NCBI RefSeq assembly: GCF_023898315.1
Contig: NC_064616.1
Coordinates: 291,985,205 to 292,049,204, forward strand
Length of the DNA: 64,000 bases
Origin: Schistocerca nitens
Lineage: Eukaryota; Arthropoda; Insecta; Orthoptera; Acrididae
Direction of reading: 5' to 3'
This document shows positions 58,967 through 64,000 of the stretch, piece after piece. Each line of letters opens with the position of its first letter. Within the stretch, counting starts at the first letter, position 1. The notes beneath the pieces were generated by a model, which was not told the DNA's origin, searched no databases, and worked only from the letters and a program-made list of their open reading frames with translations. The position numbers were made by a program, and so were the translations under genes.

Positions 58967-59163
58967 AACCGGCCGGAGTGGCCGGGCGGTTCTAGGCGCT
59001 ACAGTCTGGAGCCGAGCGACCGCTCCGGTCGCAGGTTCGAATCCTGCCTCGGGCATGGATGTGTGTGATGACCTTAGGTTAGTTAGGTTTAATTAGTTCT
59101 AAGTTCTAGGCGACTGATGACCTCAGAAGTTAAGTCGCATAGTGCTCAGAGCCATTTGAACCA
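58967..59163 (+). mobile_element. tRNA-derived SINE, family 1, full length
   Basis: Starts AACCGGCCGGAGTGGCCGGG, has the B-box GGTTCGAATCCTGCC, the body ccttaggttagttaggttt and the end agccatttgaacca. Flanked by TTCAATAATG at 58957-58966 and 59164-59173, a 10-bp target-site duplication. Confidence 0.9.
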
Positions 59164-59173
59164 TTCAATAATG

Positions 59174-59687
59174 CTTATTGTTTGTGTTTTGCTGTATAGT
59201 TAACCGTTAACTTCAGACTAGACTCACTTAAAACTGATCTTGTATGAAATTTCAAATTAAGAGTCTTTTGTTTGCAGTGAGAAGCAAACCTTTTGTGTCG
59301 TAAGAAAGACAATACAGAGTATTTTTTCGGGCTAACTCCACTTACACATTGCAAAAATGAAATAGCAGATACCTGCCCAGTCGGCAGACAGAATTCGTCT
59401 AAAAACTCTTAGATACACAAAATATAACAAAGAAGCTACAATTTTTTTTTCATTTCCCTTTCGTCTGTGGGCCGTGGGCTGCCAGGAGGCAGGACTGTCC
59501 TTTGAGTCAAAAGCCCATCATTCTCCATGCCAAGCCTGATTGGCTGAAAGTTGGCTGGCAACCCTCCTAGGTGTAAGAGGTGAGTCATGGGCACTCTAAA
59601 ATTGAGGTATTGTTTGATAGTGCTGTATCGTCGGCTGTCGCCTTTGTCACAGACGCCAACCACGCAGCAAGATGGCTCCGTCATCTT
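59174..59687. other. Unassigned sequence between two opposite SINEs
   Basis: AT-rich left half, a T10 run near 59442, nothing recognised. Confidence 0.3.
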
Positions 59688-59699
59688 CTCCTCAGGAAA

Positions 59700-59887
59700 A
59701 TGGTTCAAATGGCTCTGAGCACTATGCGACTAACTTCTGAGGTCATCAGCCGCCTAGAACTTAGAACTAATTAAACCTAGCTCACCTAAGTACATCACAC
59801 ACATCCATGCCCGAGGCAGGATTCGAACCGTAGCGGTCGCTCGGTTCCAAACTGTAGCGCCTGGAACCGCACGGCCACTCCGGCCGG
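59700..59887 (-). mobile_element. tRNA-derived SINE, family 1, inverted copy
   Basis: Plus strand starts atggttcaaatggctctgag and ends cactccggccgg, the reverse of the family. CTCCTCAGGAAA flanks it at 59688-59699 and 59888-59899, a 12-bp target-site duplication. It can pair with the 58967-59163 copy. Confidence 0.9.
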
Positions 59888-59899
59888 CTCCTCAGGAAA

Positions 59900-61452
59900 G
59901 AGGGATGCTATACCTGCAGCTGTCTTCCACGACCCAGCCACCAACCACACAACAGTGTATCGTTGGCTGCTGCCCTTCCAGTAATCTAGCAACACAAGTG
60001 CTGGAGATCATATTGCCAAAGTATCAGGTGACGTTACGCTCGCTGTGTACAGAGCAGCTATCGCCGCCACTATGTCGCCTCTGTGAGTCACTGGACATCA
60101 CACTTTCCCCGTCTATATACAATGACACCCGGTCATTCTCCTGTTAATCGAAATCGGGAGTTATAGTTCACTGTCCTTTGGGCTTAACGCCGACTGTTAC
60201 ACGGTTCCTCAATCAGAGTTCCGTTCGCCAAGCGTGCGGTCAGTGGCCCACCAGTGGGAGTCTGTTGCCTCACACTGCATCCAAATCGTCAAGTCATCAC
60301 GAGTGCACCAGCCATGGACTACGTTCAGGTATGAAAATTTCTCTGCTACGTCACTAATACCCTGTTAAGACAGACCAGGCAACGTTGCGTCACTACGCTA
60401 GCGTAAACGAAGACAGAGCAGACAAGAATGTATAAGTAAAGTTCCATTGTACTTTGGCTACTTGGACACATCTCTACACTAGATGCGTGCATCCCACACT
60501 CAAGAAACGTCAGATAGTATCACAGGTTTCCGATGTCAGAAGCTAGTGACTCAAATAGCCAGACAAATCTATTCTTCAAGTGCAAAATGCTTACAAGAAT
60601 TTTCTACTATGTCCTGTGCGCAGGTATGAAGATCTGATCAGTTTTCAGCTTCGACAGGGAGTGTTGTGGTTTACTGAGTAAGCCAGTCTTTGATAGGCAA
60701 AAACCTTGTATTGGTTCGTGCTGCTGCTGTCTACGTGGAGGTGACTTGGTGAGGTTTCATTAGAGTTAATTAAGTGCATTTGGTTCCGCGGAAACTGGAA
60801 GTGTCTCGACTTAGGGGTGATTCTCCAGGTACGTAACTCTGAACTGATACCTTGCTTGGTGTTTGTGATGATTTCTGTAGAGGATGCAAGGAACAAATAG
60901 AAGGCGATGTATTGACTAATAGCAACGCACGTTTTCTAATCCAGTGGTCGGATCTTGCAACCTTTTGAGCGATGGTAGATTGTGCACGACATTTGTCATT
61001 GGTACTGGAATAGTGACAATTTTAGTCCTGCCTCTCAGACCAGTACGAGGCTGGCTTCCTTTACTAAGACCGTTTTACGAGTGTAAGAGTGCCGAGAAGT
61101 CATTCGACTTACGTTTCCTTGCTAATTAGTCTAATAATTCGTCGTGTAAATTGTTACGTGCTGTTCATCACTTGGAATGCGTTGATTCTGACCGCGGACG
61201 CGAGGGACTCTACGCAAAAAGCCATTGCATCTGGCAGGACGAGATCAGGGAACGTTTAGTTCTTAGAGTTCAGTCTACACTGACAAGATAAAACAATATG
61301 ACCACGTACTCTATATCGTGTTGGTTCACCTTTCGAACACCACACAGCAGCGCAATGTATTGGGTTTTTTCTTAAGAACTATGTCTCATCATAACCTACG
61401 CTGTAGTACCCTCAGAAGCTTTTCCGAATGTTTCTGACAATCCCGTGTGTTA
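59900..61452. other. Unassigned sequence, nothing recognised
   Basis: Mixed composition with ordinary CpG. No frame longer than chance and no known repeat. Confidence 0.3.
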
Positions 61453-61656
61453 CTAACCAGCCGGCCGCAGTGGTCGAGCGGTTCGAGGCGCTTCAGTCCG
61501 GAACTGCGATGCTGCTACGGTCGCAAGTTCGAATCCTGCCTCGGGCATGGATGTGTGTGATGTCCTTGGGTTCGTTAGGTATAAGTAGTTCTAAGTCTAG
61601 GCGACTGATGACCTCAGATGTTAAGTGCCATAGTGCCTAGAGCCATTTGAACCATT
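61453..61656 (+). mobile_element. tRNA-derived SINE, family 1
   Basis: Starts AACCAGCCGGCCGCAGTGGT, with AGTTCGAATCCTGCC (one change in the B-box), ccttgggttcgttaggt and agccatttgaaccattt at the end. No clear long target-site duplication. Confidence 0.8.
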
Positions 61657-61659
61657 TGA

Positions 61660-62280
61660 AATATCTAGTGGTAACTATCCAGAGAGATGTTAAGAGGAAT
61701 GACCACATATAACAAATGGTGGCAAAATCAGAGGCCCGAATGAGATTCATAGGAAGAACGTAAAGGAAATGTAACTCATTCATGATGAAAGTGGCTTACA
61801 AGGCGATTATTCGACCGATTGTTGAGTATTGTTCGCCAATCTGGGGTTCTTACCAGATAAGGCTGGTAGAAAAGATAGAGAAGATTCAACGAAGAGCAGT
61901 GTGTTTCGTCACGGGATCGTTAATCAGCGCGAGACCATTGCCAAGATGCTCAACAAACTTCAGTGGTAGACGTTACAAGAGAGGCGTTGTTCATCGCGGA
62001 GAGGTTTACAATTGAAATTTCGAGAGAGCACTTTTCGGGAAGATTGGTACGTGTTACTTCCTTCCACATACATCTAGCGAAATAACCACTACCAAAGAAT
62101 TTGAGAAATTAGAGCGAATGCAGAGGCTTACTGACAAACGTTCTTACTATGCGCCATTAGCGAGTGGAACAAGGTAGGGAGGTTCAGTTTGTGGTACCAG
62201 AAGTACACACCGCCACACGCCATTAAGTGATTTGCGGAATATGCTGTAGATGACTTGCACCAGGCCAATGAGCCACACTA
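61660..62280 (+). mobile_element. CR1-like LINE 3' fragment
   Basis: Plus-strand frame MKVAYKAIIRPIVEYCSPIW, then KIEKIQRRAVCFVTG (61782-62015), the conserved C-terminal region of CR1/Jockey-type ORF2. Frameshifted after about 77 codons; later TSSEITTTKEFEK and the end ttgcggaatatgctgtagatgac. 5' truncated next to the SINE. Confidence 0.65.
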
Positions 62281-62281
62281 A

Positions 62282-62310
62282 ATTATTATTATTATTATTA
62301 TTATTATTAA
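62282..62310. repeat. (ATT)n microsatellite
   Basis: About ten ATT/TTA units, followed by an inverted-looking aataataat. Confidence 0.9.
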
Positions 62311-62640
62311 ATAATAATATACACATAATAAAGTTTTTATGGAACCCTCAGAGCGCGAGTCCCTTTTCTTCCAAAGATAACTATACGGACAGCTACTTTT
62401 TGTAGTTAGTGTTACATTTTTCTTTTGCCCTGAGTGCACGGTTTTTCTCCGAAACACACGTGATGCCCTCTTCGTCAGCACACGTTCAGCTCGGTAGGAC
62501 GTACCAGTAGGTTTCTACCGGCAGCGGGAGCTGGGAATATACACAACCTCCGGCCAGCAGTGTGCTTTGAAGGTTAGAAAACACACGAGCAGCCGCGAGC
62601 TGCTGACACAGTCTGCACCCAAAGTACTTTCCTCATACAG
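62311..62640. other. Unassigned sequence, nothing recognised
   Basis: No frame or repeat recognised. Confidence 0.3.
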
Positions 62641-62780
62641 CGAAGGAGGTGGCGCAGCGATTAGGATACCAGACTCGTGTCTGGCCATTTAGATTTAAGT
62701 TTTCGGCGATTTCTGTAAATCGCTTACGGCAAATGCCGGGATAACAAGCCCGACTTTCACACTTAATCCGAACTCGGAAT
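62641..62780 (+). mobile_element. Family 2 SINE, divergent fragment
   Basis: Contains gaaggaggtggcgcagcgatt and gatttaagttttcggcgatttctgtaaatcgct, matching the family at 15.63 and 63.34 kb. The B-box region is altered and the 3' half is missing or diverged. Confidence 0.55.
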
Positions 62781-63139
62781 CCTCGCCGTTGAAAAACGGT
62801 TAACCAGTATTTAACCTCCAGCACTTTGTCAGTAACGGTTTATGAGAGACATTTCACCTTTCAGACAAACCTCTCTTGGGACTGGGTGGACTGTGTGTGA
62901 AATGAGTATAGAGGTCATTGTCAGGTGCGGTAAATTCATTTGGCTTGAATGGCTGAGAGTGATGTTCAGTCATCTCTTTGTAAGTTCTTTCAATTGGACA
63001 CCACTTCGGCGATTTGCGCGCCCTTGACCTGTCTCTGCAATCCTACCTCGGAGAGGCAACCTACAATTTAACGTGCATCCGAACTATGTTGTCTTGACAA
63101 CATCGAAATGTGAAGCCTAGCGTGAAAGCAAGCGATAAA

Positions 63140-63223
63140 AATCCGGTGTCTGACCGGGATTCGATCCCACGACCTTACTGTCTCCAACTCACATTTTATC
63201 ACTAGACCACCAAGCTCGACACC
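63140..63223 (-). repeat. tRNA-like relic
   Basis: On the minus strand: GGTGGTCTAGTGATAAAATG as D arm, then GTGGGATCGAATCCCGGTC as T arm, followed by agacaccgga. It has the outline of a tRNA, but the ends do not pair into a regular 7-bp acceptor stem. Probably the head of a tRNA-derived SINE. Confidence 0.45.
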
Positions 63224-63322
63224 TTACAACGTACTTGCCATTGCTAAATTTAAGTAGCTACACTTATCTGTAAATTATTAGCCCATACATATGTTTAATT
63301 TATCTTTGTTTATTCGTTGCTA

Positions 63323-64000
63323 CACTACTGGCCATTTACCGAGCGAGGTGGCGCAGTGGTTAGCCACTGGACTCGCATTCGGGAGGACGACGGTTCAATC
63401 CCGCGTCCAGCCATCCTGATTTAGGTTTTCCGTGATTTCCCTAAATCGCTCCAGGCAAATGCCGGGATGGTTCCTTTGAAAGGGCACGGCCGACTTCTTT
63501 CCCCATCCTTCCCTAATCCGATGAGACTGATGACCACGCTGTCTGGTCTCCTTCCCCAAAACAACCCCAACTACTGGCCATTAAAATTGCTACACCAAGA
63601 AAAAATGCAGATGATAAACGGGTATTCATTGGACGGATATATTATACTATAACTGACATGTGATTACATTTTCACACAATTTGGGTGCATAGATCCTGAG
63701 AAATCAGTACCCAGAACAACCACCTCTGGCCGTAATAACGGCCTTGATACGCCTGGACATTGAGTCAAACAGAGCTTGGATGGCGTGTACAGGTACAGCT
63801 GCCCATGCAGCTTAAACACGATACCACAGTTCATCAAGAGTAGTGACTGGCGTATTGTGACGAGCCAGCTGCCCGGTCACCATTGACCAGACGTTTTCAA
63901 TTGGTGAGAGATCTGGAGGATGTGCTGGCCAGGGCAGCAGTCGAACATTTTTTTGTATCCAGAAAGGCCCGTACAGGACCTGCAACATGCGGTCGTGCAT
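63323..64000 (-). mobile_element. Tc1-like transposon, family B, third copy, cut by window end
   Basis: Left terminal repeat starts at 63323 after TA, is split by a SINE, and resumes at 63583. Transposase C-terminal part on the minus strand from 63812: LLPWPAHPPDLSPIENVWSMVTGQ with the catalytic Glu motif. The rest lies beyond 64000. CpG is well kept. Confidence 0.8.
63337..63569 (+). mobile_element. tRNA-derived SINE, family 2, full length
   Basis: Starts taccgagcgaggtggcgcag, B-box GGTTCAATCCCGCGTCC, body gatttaggttttccgtgatttccctaaatcgct, end cccaaaacaacccc. ACTACTGGCCATT flanks it at 63324-63336 and 63570-63582, a 13-bp target-site duplication that is itself part of the transposon's terminal repeat. 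Confidence 0.9.

Overview
The window looks like nuclear DNA from a large, repeat-rich insect genome. Several repeats resemble families I remember from locusts and grasshoppers (Schistocerca-like Orthoptera): a tRNA-derived SINE with a conserved body, CR1-like LINEs ending in (GTAGAT)n, and Tc1-like elements with long inverted ends. That assignment is from memory, not from a search. No bacterial, plastid or viral gene organisation is visible.

One host gene can be argued from the sequence. It lies on the minus strand and is carried by four exons with consensus splice sites and one compatible reading frame: 28341-28130 (transmembrane segment), 18773-18711 (63-bp microexon), 14601-14395 (Cys/His/Arg-rich) and 2699-1555 (long, Ser- and acid-rich). 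Introns are 9.4, 4.1 and 11.7 kb. The first exon (right of 28.3 kb) and the last exons (left of position 1) were not found. I do not recognise the protein family.

Nearly everything else is transposable elements in several layers. Region 4.9-9.1 kb holds a decayed Ty3/gypsy element with LTRs, inserted in a Tc1-like remnant. 11.6-12.6 kb is a LINE fragment with a (CAA)n tail, 13.0-13.7 kb a retroelement integrase remnant, and 15.4-17.1 kb a Tc1-like element split by two SINEs. 19.2-22.4 kb holds two Penelope-like elements head to head. 22.6-25.3 kb is an old Tc1-like element split by a young Tc1-like copy, and 25.6-27.0 kb is another Tc1-like family. 32.7-34.0 kb is a Tc1-like element, 35.2-39.8 kb a LINE with a second LINE nested inside it, 40.6-41.6 kb a mariner remnant and 41.9-43.3 kb the second copy of the 25.6-kb family. 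46.6-47.0 kb is a palindromic tRNA-derived repeat. 48.5-49.9 kb is an intact Tc1-like element with a complete 340-codon transposase, followed at once by a 667-bp TIR element. 50.9-57.1 kb is a large imperfect inverted repeat. The right end carries Tc1-like and LINE fragments, several SINEs with target-site duplications, and a third Tc1-like copy cut by the window edge.

The most informative pattern is CpG content. Roughly 1-33 kb, which includes the gene, is poor in CpG, and old transposons there show TG/CA where related copies right of 33 kb keep CG. The likely reading is a germline-methylated gene body that starts near or right of 33 kb. A second point is the young Tc1-like family: its catalytic D-to-E spacing is 32 residues, not the usual 34, and one of its two copies has an uninterrupted transposase frame.
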